Source: Hymenolepis diminuta
Taxonomy: Eukaryota > Platyhelminthes > Cestoda > Cyclophyllidea > Hymenolepididae
Length of the DNA stretch: 64,000 bases
Direction of reading: 5' to 3'
Assembly: GCA_900708905.1 (NCBI GenBank)
Contig: CAADRB010000013.1
Coordinates: 152,508-216,507 of the forward strand
The translations under genes and the position numbers were made by a program. Positions 26,701 through 37,092 of this stretch are shown here, one piece after another (the first letter of the stretch is position 1; every line of letters starts with the position of its first letter). The notes under the pieces were generated by a model that saw only the letters and a list, made by a program, of their open reading frames with translations, did not search any database and had not been told where the DNA came from.

Positions 26701-29040
26701 CCAGATCTTTTAAATTTGATCAACTTGAATGTATGCTTTCCCTTACTATCAGACACATTTGAACAGATTGAGGTAAAGAAAATACAAGTAAAAACAAGTC
26801 TTTGTCCTTGAAAATCATCTACTATAAATCCCAACCGAGAGCTCTGGAAATCTCAATGAATAAACTTTTAAGAATGGAATGTTTCTAACCGCACCTGGAC
26901 CTAGGTAGAATTATAGGATCCAAGACCGAAATCCCTCTCCCTCCCTCCTCCCCTCTCCCCCAGTTTCTCATCTTTCTCATTCCCTTCAGTAAATATAATA
27001 TTGAAGCTGTGTGCCCCATGTCCAAATCGTATCTTAGATACCTCCTTTTGTTTAAACACAAGCCTTCTTTCATAAAAACGCCGGCAGCTAAAATAGGAAA
27101 GGAATTTACTTCTGAAATGCCAAATAACGCTTCGCTTAACTACGATTAGTATAACTTTTTTCCGACCAAAATTCATTCCTCTCATTCTGCCAACTGAAGT
27201 GTCAAATTAATCACCTTACTAGCATTTACCGGAATATGACACGTCATTTTAAATCATTTTGCCAGATTTGCGACATTTAATCGGAATACTAACGGTGTTG
27301 TACTGTTTAACTATAGACCCATACAAGGACCTGTGAACCATCGATTAGTTGTTGAGGCTTGCGACCACGGAGTTCAACCAAAATGCACCTCGTCACCTCC
27401 TATCCAAATTGCGGTATCTGAAGATGCAAAACTTGCCGGAGATGGAAATTCAGGAGTTGTTGGAGGAAGTGGAGGGGTACTGTCTTCGACAAACGGAGGA
27501 CTTGGTTCGCGTAGTTTAGATCGATCGAACTCTGATCCCCGATACTCAAATTTAGACGGATTCTATGGAGGATTTTATGATCAGGCTCCGCCGCCACATC
27601 GTGTTGAAGTTATTGCAGCTTGTCTTGTCGTCGTATTCGGGGTTTTACTTCTTGCTGCGATAGTTCTTGTCTGTCTTCTGAAACGGCGTCCACTGGTGAA
27701 TGGACAACACCAAAGAGGTCAGCAGCATCCTCATAACCAACAACAGAGGTTTGATTATGCCTGCACTCCGCTGTGGAATTGCCAATGGTCTCTCTTCAAA
27801 CACCAGAAGAATGCGAATTCAACCGGTAAGCGCGGAGCCCAACATTACGGCCCAAATCAAGTCCAGGAAGGCATGAATGATCCTCGCTTCTCTGATGCTC
27901 AGAGTATTGGATCTTCCGTGGCGAAAGGAATGCTTTCTACGGACTCGATTACAAACGCATTGGAAGAGGAAAAGAAACCGCTTTACTATGATGTGAGTTA
28001 TTCTTATTTTGAAGAATGTATATTCTTGTAATACGATAACCATTAATACATCAAGTAGAATATGACATTCATATAGGTCTCGCTTGGAACAGAAATGGAA
28101 GATGATAAAATTTCAATCTAGGCGGTCAGAGAGTGGTTGGTCACGAAACACTGCAGGGACTGAGCCAATGTTGATGAGGATAAATAGAAAATCGAAAGCT
28201 GAACCCAATCAGAAATGTAAAATGTCCCCCATATTAGATGGCGAGTCAAGTATAAGTGAAGGGGTTTAATATAACCCTAAACTGGAAATCCATTATAAAA
28301 TCTAAATGACCCTACTTCTGTTTTAGGGACTTGGAGTTCTAGCTTTGGACTCAATGGGTCATCGAGGAATGCGTCAGCCAGTAGAGTATTCCACAGGCGG
28401 TGGCAACGGAGGAATGCAAGTTCCTGTTGTCTTCACAGGAAATCCGCCACGTGTGTACGGAACCCTTCCGGTCGTTTCCACAATCCTTTCTGACGGTCAC
28501 AATGCTGGCGGTACGCTAATGGCAAGACCTGGTTTCCATCAGAGATCTCGGGCTCACCCCCAAACGAACATTACTCCCCCTTCACCAGACTATCAAAGTC
28601 TAGACCAGCTCGCTTCTCGATCTGTGTGGCAGACTGGTGGTGTAGATATGTTCACTTCTCCAAGAAATAATCGACAAATCAATAACCTCCCACCTTCAAC
28701 GTCTACTTCTAGTTATGGATGTCTCATCGACCCACCTCGAAGAAATAATTACTACGAGGTGTCTAATAACACGTCAACAAATCAAGGTCATAGACAAAGG
28801 AGCGCTACTCTAGGACGTCTTGTTGCCATGACAGAAGAAACAGATAACGAGGAGGAAGGGGGGCAAATGGGAGGAGGCAAACGAAGACAGGGCATGTTGG
28901 GGTCTTCTAATAATGCGACCACCAGATCTTACTCACAATTACAAGCGACTACAGCGGGAAATATTGAAGAAAGTGAAGAAGATAGGGATCGGCCAACGAG
29001 GTATACTTATCAGGCAATTAGAGAAGCAAGCTTTGTGTAA
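13615..29040 (+). CDS. protocadherin, complete five-exon gene
   Basis: This is a homophilic-adhesion-type single-pass membrane protein. Exons are 13615-14757, 19174-19431, 22377-23836, 27317-27992 and 28327-29040. All introns are GT-AG, with phases 0, 0, 2 and 0, giving 1416 residues. In order it has a signal peptide (about 1-22), seven cadherin repeats (to about residue 990), a glycine/serine-rich stalk, one membrane segment (about 1052-1076, followed by KRR) and a cytoplasmic tail of about 340 residues. Seven repeats plus a long tail resemble the delta-1 type of non-clustered protocadherins rather than the six-repeat clustered type. Calcium-binding linkers are visible at residues 146, 275, 406, 578, 702 and 876. 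The start is chosen because it directly precedes a clean signal peptide. The protein ends ...EASFV, a class I PDZ-ligand pattern (S-F-V). The family is certain; the exact orthologue is not assigned. Confidence 0.93.
14758..18040 (+). other. protocadherin intron 1, left part
   Basis: Intronic DNA after the donor GTAAGC. A patch at 15080-15400 is pyrimidine-rich and less AT-biased, but I see no exon with usable phase. The rest shows nothing I can name. Confidence 0.7.
18041..18190 (+). other. possible cryptic exon inside intron 1
   Basis: A strong acceptor (CAACCACCCACAG) at 18040 and a donor (GTAAAT) at 18191 bound exactly 150 nt. In one frame this reads as an acidic stretch (YFDDDDSSLYLTPL, then DNDADVC). 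That frame needs phase-1 junctions, whereas the flanking protocadherin junction is phase 0. Spliced in, it would hit a stop within 20 codons. It could be a poison exon, an exon of another transcript, or chance. Confidence 0.2.
18630..18795 (-). repeat. tRNA-derived SINE copy in intron 1
   Basis: The copy matches the one at 29515-29700 along most of its length: GAGAAACTTGAATTCTGCC versus GAGAAACTCGGATTCTGCC, then TCAGTCAATCAGTGT-type sequence and GGTCATTCCTCTCACTG. It is inserted opposite to transcription of the protocadherin gene. Confidence 0.65.
19174..19431 (+). CDS. protocadherin exon 2 (EC3b, start of EC4)
   Basis: 86 codons, phase 0 at both ends. The join KFKFK|VLAVDGAPEP restores the normal AxDxG strand of EC3, which ends at DYNDEPP (residue 406). 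EC4 then starts after an Asn/Gly-rich insert with VAFIEESP. The donor is CAG|GTATGT. Confidence 0.93.
19432..22376 (+). other. protocadherin intron 2
   Basis: Intronic, with GTATGT donor and CTCTTCAG acceptor. A (GGGA)n tract lies at 20521-20548. The open frames here are on both strands, short and without motifs. No other feature was seen. Confidence 0.75.
22377..23836 (+). CDS. protocadherin exon 3 (EC4b-EC7a)
   Basis: The largest exon, 1460 nt. The join IAYVQ|VSDMDENGE recreates the usual VSDxDxGxN motif of EC4. Linkers follow: DINDNPP (578), DVNDWPP (702) and DVNDNAP (876). LDRE-type motifs are present in EC4, EC5 and EC6. EC4 carries a long Ser/Gly-rich insertion (SDHSSGSSSS), and EC6 a basic-to-acidic insertion before LSYFSID. 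The exon ends within the Arg codon of EC7 (phase 2, AG|GTGAGT). Confidence 0.94.
23837..27316 (+). other. protocadherin intron 3
   Basis: Intronic, GTGAGT donor and CTATAG acceptor. It contains the SINE copy at 24440-24640. The remainder is AT-rich with no supported exon. Confidence 0.75.
24440..24640 (+). repeat. tRNA-derived SINE copy in intron 3
   Basis: A sense-oriented copy: GTGAACGGAGTGGCCAACTA, then GGTTAGC, then GAGTTCTCAGGAAGGCTCC and AAGATGTCGCTTCTC. This is the order seen in the copy at 33230-33415 and in the reverse complement of 29515-29700. Confidence 0.65.
27317..27992 (+). CDS. protocadherin exon 4 (EC7b, membrane segment)
   Basis: Completes EC7 (LTR|PIQGPVNHRLVVEACDHG), then gives a Gly/Ser-rich stalk, the membrane helix (VIAACLVVVFGVLLLAAIVL, about residues 1052-1076) and the start of the tail, with Gln/His-rich and NDPRFSDAQSIGSS segments. 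It ends in phase 0 at TATGAT|GTGAGT. Read-through of this donor would add 13 codons and stop at 28029-28031. Confidence 0.93.
28077..28121 (+). CDS. possible alternative terminal exon
   Basis: Inside intron 4, ATATAG at 28071-28076 is followed in phase 0 by 14 codons (VSLGTEMEDDKISI) and a stop. Spliced after exon 4 it would give a protocadherin with a very short tail ending I-S-I, a class II PDZ-ligand pattern, instead of the 237-residue tail of exon 5. The acceptor has a weak pyrimidine tract. This is a prediction only. Confidence 0.2.
   Translation, partial: VSLGTEMEDDKISI
28327..29040 (+). CDS. protocadherin exon 5 (cytoplasmic tail)
   Basis: 237 codons plus TAA. The tail is low in hydrophobics and rich in Gly, Ser, Asn and Arg. 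It has proline motifs (TPPSPDY, PPST), an acidic patch (EETDNEEEGG), a basic GGGKRRQG and the C-terminus EASFV. The acceptor is CTGTTTTAG. The S-F-V end fits class I PDZ domains. No WIRS motif or delta-protocadherin CM2 motif was recognised. Confidence 0.92.
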   Translation, partial: GLGVLALDSMGHRGMRQPVEYSTGGGNGGMQVPVVFTGNPPRVYGTLPVVSTILSDGHNAGGTLMARPGFHQRSRAHPQTNITPPSPDYQSLDQLASRSVWQTGGVDMFTSPRNNRQINNLPPSTSTSSYGCLIDPPRRNNYYEVSNNTSTNQGHRQRSATLGRLVAMTEETDNEEEGGQMGGGKRRQGMLGSSNNATTRSYSQLQATTAGNIEESEEDRDRPTRYTYQAIREASFV

Positions 29041-29514
29041 ATAACCACCCTCTCTCCTCAAAAATCGATATTGTACTCTCATCTCTTTACATTCTCTTTT
29101 GAATCTCAATGTGTCAATACGTTCTGCTCCCGTCTTCTCGGGCTTTTGGTAATTATTATTACTACAACTTTTATTTGCGACTGTATTAATAACAATCGAT
29201 ATACACGAAATCAAAATGAGTTCTACTTTGGATTGCGGGTCAAGTGACGGATATATCTAAAAACCAGTAGGTAGAGAGAGTGAGCCGATAAAAAGCGAAG
29301 GGAGGTTGAATTTGGTAGGAAGATCTTGTTATGGTAAAATGAATTGTATGCCTGTTAATGATTATTAGTTGATAATCGCATTGTCCAAATGAGTACACCA
29401 GGGGTTGAGACCGAAGGTGCATTGAATGAAAATGTGGNNNNNNNNNNNNNNNNGGGGGAAGAGGGAATGCGTGAGCTGTGCTGGATAAACGTAAGCACTG
29501 GAATATTTTAGTAA
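29041..29514. other. protocadherin 3' flank with assembly gap
   Basis: Presumed 3' UTR and flank; no clear AATAAA is present in the first 400 nt. The gap of 16 N is at 29438-29453. Confidence 0.5.
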
Positions 29515-29700
29515 AAGAGCGTTTTCTGACGCTCCTCTTGGGGTAGAGAGTGGCATCACAGGGCCTTCCTGGAGAGAAACTCGGATTCTGCCGCCCTCCA
29601 TCTTAGCCAGGGTTAATCAGTGTTTCTGGTCATTCCGTTCACTGGTTATGCTCCTATGGGTGTCTAGCCCATAACCTCTGACACAGCAGACGAGCACGGT
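29515..29700 (-). repeat. tRNA-derived SINE copy
   Basis: On the minus strand it reads AGAGGTTATGGGCTAG (B-box region), then CATAACCAGTGAACGGAATG, AACCCTGGCTAAG, GAGTTTCTCTCCAGGAAGG and GATGCCACTCTCTACC. This is the best-preserved tail half of the family in the window. Confidence 0.7.
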
Positions 29701-32284
29701 GACCAATATGCCATCGAACATAATGATTTTTTGCAAAGCCACATACGATATGATGATAGAGAAATGAGGCAACACGTAGATCGATAATAATTTTGAGGAG
29801 TATGCAGAAAAAGCATCCTTTAGTTGTAAGAATTTTTCTGCAACTTCTAAGAGTTTGAATAATTTTTTCAAAAGAACTTATACAGGAAGTGAACGGAATG
29901 AATATACCATTTATCCCTCCACACCAGAAACGATAATATTATTTTCGTTCACGGCAAGGCAAAAAGTGCTTAATTTTTTGTTGTGGGAGAGCATCCAAGC
30001 ACAAGGAACGATAAAACAGTTTAAAACGGGTCAAAGGAAGGGATCATATAAAACAGGAAATTAAAGTCACGTAACCAGAAGATTCGTACAGAATTTGACA
30101 TTTGAATTCAAACTGCACGTTCTTCAATTTTGTGTGTAATCCAATGCTACAAGACCCAAAGTTTCATTGTTCAAATTTTACAAACACGAAGTTTAGTGTT
30201 TATTGAACAGCTGATGAATTTAGACGGTAGGTCAACCACTTCAGATAAAGATGAACTGAAATGACAAGACCAACCCTTCTTGATTAAATAATAACAGTCG
30301 ATGAGCACTGGACATTACAGACAAGCATTTGCTACAGTCTAGGAGACGAGCCGTGAAATTTGAATTTCGGAACGTGAACTGGCCATTCAATAAGTGTTGT
30401 GCAACTGGAATTCAAAAATCAAATAAAGTAAGACTCCTTAATACCTTGGCGTTGTTCCCAACATCATTTTGATCCCCTCTTCTTCGTCATTTGTTGGACT
30501 TTCTGTTAACCGAGTAATGGTTAATATATTAAAATATCTGTTAGTAGTGGGGGCAACTAACAATTATTTATGTTTTTCTAATTCCAGACTGCCACTATAT
30601 TTGAATAAATATCCAATAAATAAACCAAAAATTTATCAATGCTCTATTCAAACGCGCAAGGTCTCATCGTAAACATGCTGAGTTTCGGTTAGACAATTGA
30701 AATAATACTTGTCTACCTTTCTCTTACAGTAACTCTTCACTATTAATCTTCAAACGTGTTGAAGGAGAATCATTACCAACGGTCAACTTGGATAAAGCTA
30801 AGATATCTTGGAACCGTTCCCATTCTCTCATTTCTCGCGTTGGCTAGATTTAACTCGTGGTGTTGACCACTAACATCACTGGAAAGTATTTTCTAACATG
30901 AAACACGTGTATATTTTGGGCGGGATAGAGTAACATTCTGGAGTCTCCTTGTTTAGGAACTCCCATCCAACATCCCTTGGTCATGCTGCTCACAACACAT
31001 AATCATTGACAAACTTTGATGATTTGATGTTAGTGAAATTAAACTGCTCGGAAATGACTAAACTCCTTTCTTGATGGTAGGTGGTACTTTGGATTTCTTA
31101 ACAGCGACCTGCGTAGAAAATACAAACCAAATTGTTTATCGCCGGACTACCATATGAGACTCCAAATTCACTGATCATTTGTGCGCCCACGTATGATACT
31201 TAAGACTGCTGAATTGATACTACCCCACTTTAAAAAAGTACCAAAACGCTAATGCGATAATTGCAGAGGTTTATTGAACCTCATTAGCAAAACTGAAAAC
31301 TGTGCGTCGGAGTGAGATAGAAGCCGGTCTTGTGAAATAACAGTTATTTTCATTTTAACCTCATGGTATTATAATTTCTAGGGGGTCAAAAAACAATCCT
31401 GATAACAATGAGTTACGGTTTTCTAAGCCAATAAGCGTATATTTAACAACAAGAAAACATCAATCATAGTTAGATCAACATGTCTGAAAGACGTCAAACT
31501 ATATCCAGCCATAAAAGCATGTAATAGTTGATTGATCACTCTGTTGTGTCAACAGCTGATTATTACATTAAAATGGCAACCATTTCACTTGATCAATTTA
31601 AAGCCAGTCTGCCATTATTGTGACCTGAAGAACTCACTCAGATTTAGTCGTCCGACGTGATCCTCATAAGTGAACACGGTGTAGTCTGAGATATTGCGTC
31701 CACTGGCCAACATGTGATCAAATTCAAAGCTCATGTTTTGTCCCTTTCCACTATCTTGTTCTCACACTTTCCCTGAATGTTTAACTTCTGTCAAGAACCA
31801 TAGGGCACCCAGCAGACTTATCCATTTCTCCCTTTCGGTTTTTGGCTCCTTTCAATAAACCTTGCTCACTACAATCTTGCTTACCCTCCATCTTGCTTTG
31901 TGATTAAGATAGTAATAAGTTGGAAGAGTGATGGCTTAGACGGACTCTAAATTCAAAGCTAACCCCTTCTTCAATACCATCCCTCTATCAAGCACTGTCA
32001 CTCAAAGTTAACTGACACCGGATACTCATGATTGACATCTACTGCTGCGTCTCTGGCAAGATGTTGCAGAATTCGTACGATTGATTGACATCTTCATGTC
32101 TGACGACTGTGTCAACAACCAGATCACAGAGAGAATACTGATCAGTATCAGCAAACTTGGTTACTGTGGTACCCAGGTTCCCACTGTCATGATGACTTGA
32201 GTACGACCGACCGTTCCTCCCTGTTGGCAAGTGTTTTGTCTGTCTAATTGATCACTTAACTTCCAAACCTGTTTAGGGAGGTGT
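29701..32284. other. non-coding, one repeat fragment
   Basis: No supported gene. 30340-30480 is a repeat shared with the right end of the window (see the entry at 63860). The block 31540-32240 is less AT-rich and might be an old mobile-element body: the minus-strand frame 32230-32039 reads coding-like (DQYSLCDLVVDTVV) but matches nothing I recognise. Confidence 0.5.
30340..30480. repeat. dispersed repeat C, copy 1
   Basis: AGGAGACGAGCCGTGAAATT, TTTCGGAACGTGAAC and later GACTCCTTAATACCTTGG, GTTGTTCCCAACATC and GATCCCCTC correspond in order to AGGAGATGAATCATAAAATT, GAAACGTTAAC, GACTCTTTTGACAACTTG, TTGTTCTCAACACG and AATCCCCCCTC at 63866-63997. The nature of the element is unknown. Confidence 0.5.
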
Positions 32285-32425
32285 TTTCCAACACTCATTT
32301 TGGGTTGAGCGATTTATTCAATGCGGTTAACCATTCCACTCACTGGATGTGCACGGATAGACATCGAACCTGCGACGCCTTATTTCACAGACAAACAGGT
32401 TAACCGCTACGCCACCATCTATATA
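32285..32425 (-). repeat. tRNA-derived SINE, promoter half intact
   Basis: Read on the minus strand, this copy has a recognisable RNA polymerase III promoter. The A box is TGGCGTAGCGG (plus-strand 32404-32414). Thirty-three nt further is the B box GGTTCGATGTC (32360-32370), preceded by AGGCGTCGCA. The spacing and motifs are those of a tRNA gene, but the cloverleaf is not intact and a non-tRNA body shared with the other copies follows. This is the defining evidence that the family is a tRNA-derived SINE. Confidence 0.75.
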
Positions 32426-33229
32426 ACACTTGTAACCCACTCACTAAAGTACGATTTGATCTAGTTAAGAGGTGTTCTCTCTGGGTCCTCCCAATACGTT
32501 ACCGATAGGAGCTATTTAAACGGCTTCCTGGCATTGTTTAGTAGTAAGGAAATTCACAATTCAATTAAATAAGAGATTCAGGAAATATTTAAAAATCTGT
32601 TGACTGCACTGCAGTCTACTCAGCAAAAGACAATAAAAAGCCAGGGACACCCACAGTTTAAGGCGTAGCCAAAATAATGCAAGCTTTGATAAATGTACGT
32701 ATTTGCTTTGTTACCGTTGCTATACCTCCCTACCAACTTTGCATACACTAAATTCTTCAGTGAAAATTAAAATTAAACCGAACAATTTAATTATTATGGA
32801 ACTAAAGTGTATATTTCTACCTTTTTCTATTAAGACAAGGCAAAAAGGTGAAAATAAATCTACGGCTAGCATGTTAAATTAAATTGGTGGAACGCGGAAT
32901 GAATCTATATTTATGGTAATGCATAATATGCACTCCGTATGGCTGTCGGGTTTCGAATTAATGAAGGGAGAAGGTAAACTTCGTATATAAATAGGGATAA
33001 TCAATTTTCTTCCAATGGACAAATGTGACAGTCAGTAGACAGACCAGCATTAAAGTCAATAATCCCCAACTTTGATACATTCTGAGTGAGGTAAAGATGG
33101 CAAATTTTGCATAAAAGAAGGAAATAGTCAAGAGTTGGGAGAGAATTTGGAAAAAGGAAAGGTTATTTTAAAACAGCTACTGAGCTTTTTCTTTAACATC
33201 TTGCCGGGGTTCGAATCATTATTGAAGAG

Positions 33230-33415
33230 GAAAGGGCATCAAATCGCGGGTTTGATGTTCATCGATGCATACTGACTGAGCGGAACGGCCAACTCCAATG
33301 GTTAAGTCCGGCTAATAATGGGAGTGGGAAAGATTCGAGTTTCTTATCAAAGAGGCTCCATAATGCCATCACTCTAGAGAAAATAAGTGTCGGGAAAGCT
33401 CTCCTAGTGCGAATT
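33230..33415 (+). repeat. tRNA-derived SINE copy
   Basis: A sense copy: GCGGGTTTGATGTTCATCG (B box), GAGCGGAACGGCCAACTCCA, GGTTAAGTCCGGCTAA, GAGTGGGAAAGATTCGAGTT and AAGAGGCTCCATAATGCCAT. It covers the B box through the tail. Confidence 0.7.
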
Positions 33416-36400
33416 GACAAAGCACTCTAAATGTACGAAATATGAAATGCAATCTATCCCTCTAAATATGTACTCCAGCGTCATTTTCCGAAGTCTTTTA
33501 TGGGATAATATTATTCCCTTTTGAAAAGTTAACGCCCATTTGAAGGCCTTCAATTTAAGCTGAAAATGAATGGACGACAACATACATTTCAAGCATTTGG
33601 TCTTAAAGATGGAGAGGAACTGTAGCAACTTAACTTTTGATCGATTTTCACATTTTTAGTTTATTTCAAATTTGAAGTGCATGCACCCGCGTTAATCTTC
33701 CCTCCCTACTGAATGAAAATCAGTCAATCCTCTCGTACTGATTTCTCCGTCTTTTCGCAGCAAACATCTGAAGCATAATAATATGATAATTTTTCTCACA
33801 AGGTTCTCTCACAGAAATACAATTCAATACATTCCTGTGCAAATTTGGTTCCAGTGCTGCATTTTTTCAAATCTCCATTCAAAATGCAACAAAGACCGAT
33901 AACTGTCACGTCAAGGACTCAAGCTCACTACAGAAATCTTCTATTTTCAAAGTTCTTCTCGCCCTTTCCCCTTATTTACACTTGAAGTTACACCACTGAT
34001 GTCATCAAAAGGGATGCCAAAGAGGGATAAGCACTTCCCACTGACTGATTCTCTGACTTAAATATATATTTCTCCTTTGTGAATTAGCTTTTTCGACGAC
34101 CAAAATAACGTTCAATTGAGACTTTCAAATGAAATTAGCAATCACTAGAACAACCAACGTTAAATGACCCACTTTTTTACAAAACCTTTTACTACCTTCT
34201 TGCTTATTTATTTATTTATTATTTATTTGCATTATATTGCACTCTTTTAGCATTTTTTGATGAGGAGTTCCTTCAAAGTGTCTGACATTTCGCAATAACA
34301 TTCGTTATACAGATAGCCAACCTTATGCCTAACCACAGGTCATAAATTCTCATTCACTTCTTTCTGTTGAAATGCCAACACTTCAACGCCTGCCCATCAG
34401 TCTACATTTGCTCGAAAAAAGGTTCTTCTGAATTCATTCTCTAATTAATTCCTTATGCTGCAAAATCAAACAAACCAAAAGTTATTTTAAAAGAAATGCC
34501 CAAACCTCATACTGATCAAGAATTTGAATTAAACGAATCAATAAAACAAAACAAACAACAATTTATTTCAAATTTTAAAATTATTATAAAATTTATGATT
34601 ATTATTGTGAATAACAATTATTCACAAAGTGCTGGAAATTAAAATCACTCTAAAAGGGCCTCAATTAAATTAATTTGGCATAAATTGATTCCACTTTCCT
34701 TCAAGAGTATCAGATATTAAACCACAGCGCGTTCAAATTCGATCCCCATCCAAAAAGTATAAATCAATACGAAAGGAGACAGGTAATCAATCAGATTTGT
34801 CGCAAATATAATCTTGTAGAGGCTGATAATCTGTGAGCCTAAACCAGGATCTAGAAATTTGTCCCACCGTTTTATTCGATGGTAAAAGAAATTGACGTCT
34901 TAAGTCTCCTTCATCACTTTAAGTGATTCAAATCAATGCAGAAGCACCCAATTCCTCCACAGACTACCGCATTTAATAATCCTGTCCGTTTCTTCAACAT
35001 TATATTTTATGTTTATATCGGCTACCTTCTCCAACTCGATGGGCATTGTCTGGAGTAAAATACCTTTCTACGCAGTGTCTACCGGCTAAGGAGAGCGGAC
35101 AGGAAGGAGAGAGACGGAGATACCGGATGTGCGTCGACTTTTTTGTTTTCACGTCAAATTCTGTCGGAAAAAGGTAGCCTTCCTGCGGAAGACTGAGAAT
35201 TCACAATCTGAACACAACTGTGGGCCTCTTGCTGTCACTGTTGGATGATAACAACAGAATTATTAGCAAAAAAGTGTGTTTATAGAAATTTTGTGGTTTG
35301 TGCCTTTTCCTCCTCTTTTCTGTAAATGTATATTTGGTCTAGAGTGCTATAACATGGTTTTACAAGCGGATTTCAGTTTAGTTTAGTGCAAGATGATGAA
35401 GGAAAGGAAAGGTGGAGTAATGAATGCATTTAATTTAGTGGCAAAGATAATATCTTATCGTCCTCTTACTTGTTAAACGTTGTCAGCATATCAGATGCAA
35501 TGGGTTCGATATCCAACTGCAGCTATTTGGTTGGAACAGGTCAACAATAAGAGTGGCAGAATGCAAAATCTATCGTTAGAAGGATTTCAAAAAATCGTCC
35601 TATGAATGTTGGGAATTACGACATTCTTAACAATTGGTACTTGCATGTTTAAACTTTGTCATAACAGGGAACGCAGTAAAAATGAGGAGAGGAGAAGTTG
35701 GGAGCGATTGTCTTTAAAATGGTCTGATTTTCAATTTATTACAATCTTCACCGTACAACGAGATAGAAGAAAGCAGTGTTACAACGAGTTTTCCAGTTTC
35801 ATGCAGGAAACTGCATAATAAAGTACTCGAATAGGGGAATGATGAAATCAGGGCATCAAGTATCTTACGTTATTCGAATTTTAAAGATAATGAATGGTAC
35901 ATATTCCTATAAGGAGTACAGTTTACTTTACAATGTTCCACCGTTCAGATTTCATGATTTGACTCCCAGGTTCATATACGAGATTATGTCCACGTTGTTC
36001 AGATCTTGTTGACCGGTTGATTTAATTCTGTGACCGAATAGGTCATCTCGGTTTGTTTGCGCATAATGACCATGAGGAGATAGATGTGACCAGTAATGAC
36101 TTTTAAACTATATGAGAAGGGGTTGAATAAGGTCTCAAAAAATGCATTTGTGCTCTCAAACATTTAATAATGGTAAAAGGGAGATTAAATGAAATTTTTA
36201 CAGACCCCATGCCTCAAACTGTCAGATCTATCCTGATGAATGTCAAAGGGAAGTTTGCCTAGCACATTTACGTAATATTTAATAATTAATTAGAATGCTT
36301 TCTATAAATATTTATGGCTAAAGCCTAATTATAGCTTGATATTAACAGAAGATATATTTAAATTTCCCCAATGGACAGCCTAGATCCCTGTTGTCTGGAG

Positions 36401-36764
36401 TGATTACTGCAATTCCAAAAATTATATTGGTTAGTGTAGCACATTAGACTATCGATTCCATAAATGGATGTTTACTCAAACAATAAATATGGAATAAATT
36501 TACCGACTCCGCCTTATCTTAATGATAACCTCGAAACCGAGAACTTTAGGGTTGTCAATTGTATCCATTTCCCATTTTTGACATTAAGCTGAAACAAATC
36601 AAAAGGCAGTGGAAATTAGTTACTTTGATGATCTCACTAACTGGGACTCTTGAGATGAATGTTAAATTACATCTTAAATACAACTAAGCCCACAGTTAAG
36701 ATGAATCGATTTGGAATAGTTGAAAGTCTCAGCTTTACCAACTGCTTGATATCAATTTCTACAC
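33416..36764. other. non-coding, no gene seen
   Basis: AT-rich; a (TATT)n microsatellite is at 34205-34228. No exon with splice and motif support on either strand. Confidence 0.6.
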
Positions 36765-36905
36765 AGTTGTGGTCCAAGGAAGTCTAGTATCTACCGCTAC
36801 GATTTATGTGCCTACTAGATATTGCTAGGCTACAGTTGGGCTAAGACCTGCGGCGAGAGATGGCAGAAGTGAAAGCACTCCAAGGCACTTTACAACTCAA
36901 CAAAT
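36765..36905. repeat. dispersed repeat B, copy 1
   Basis: GTGCCTACTAGATATTGCTAGGCTACAGTTG, GAGAGATGGCAGAAGTGAAA and ACTCCAAGGCACTTTA run parallel to GCACCTGCTAGGTATCACTA, GAGATAAGACAGAAGTGAGG and ACTCCAGGACATTTTA at 62360-62500. The element type is unknown. Mariner insertion follows 190 nt downstream. Confidence 0.5.
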
Positions 36906-37092
36906 ACCATGTATGAATGCAAGTCGTCTTTATATTAAAGATGTCGAATGTCTAAATAATTTTTGTTCCAGTTAAGTGGCAAAAGCAGCTTGTAGCCACA
37001 CATTAATAAAAATGATGGATGATTTAAAGACCATGGAGGATAATCTGTTGGGAGAGTGATTTGCGTGGATCCTAATTAGGAAACCTCATATA

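Noticed and set aside
28084..28269. Plus-strand 61-codon frame in protocadherin intron 4
   Set aside because: Not in the phase required by exon 4 and with no donor in frame; treated as a shadow of the intron.
32039..32230. Minus-strand 63-codon frame as a gene
   Set aside because: Coding-like wording but isolated, no splice sites, and surrounded by possible old repeat sequence.
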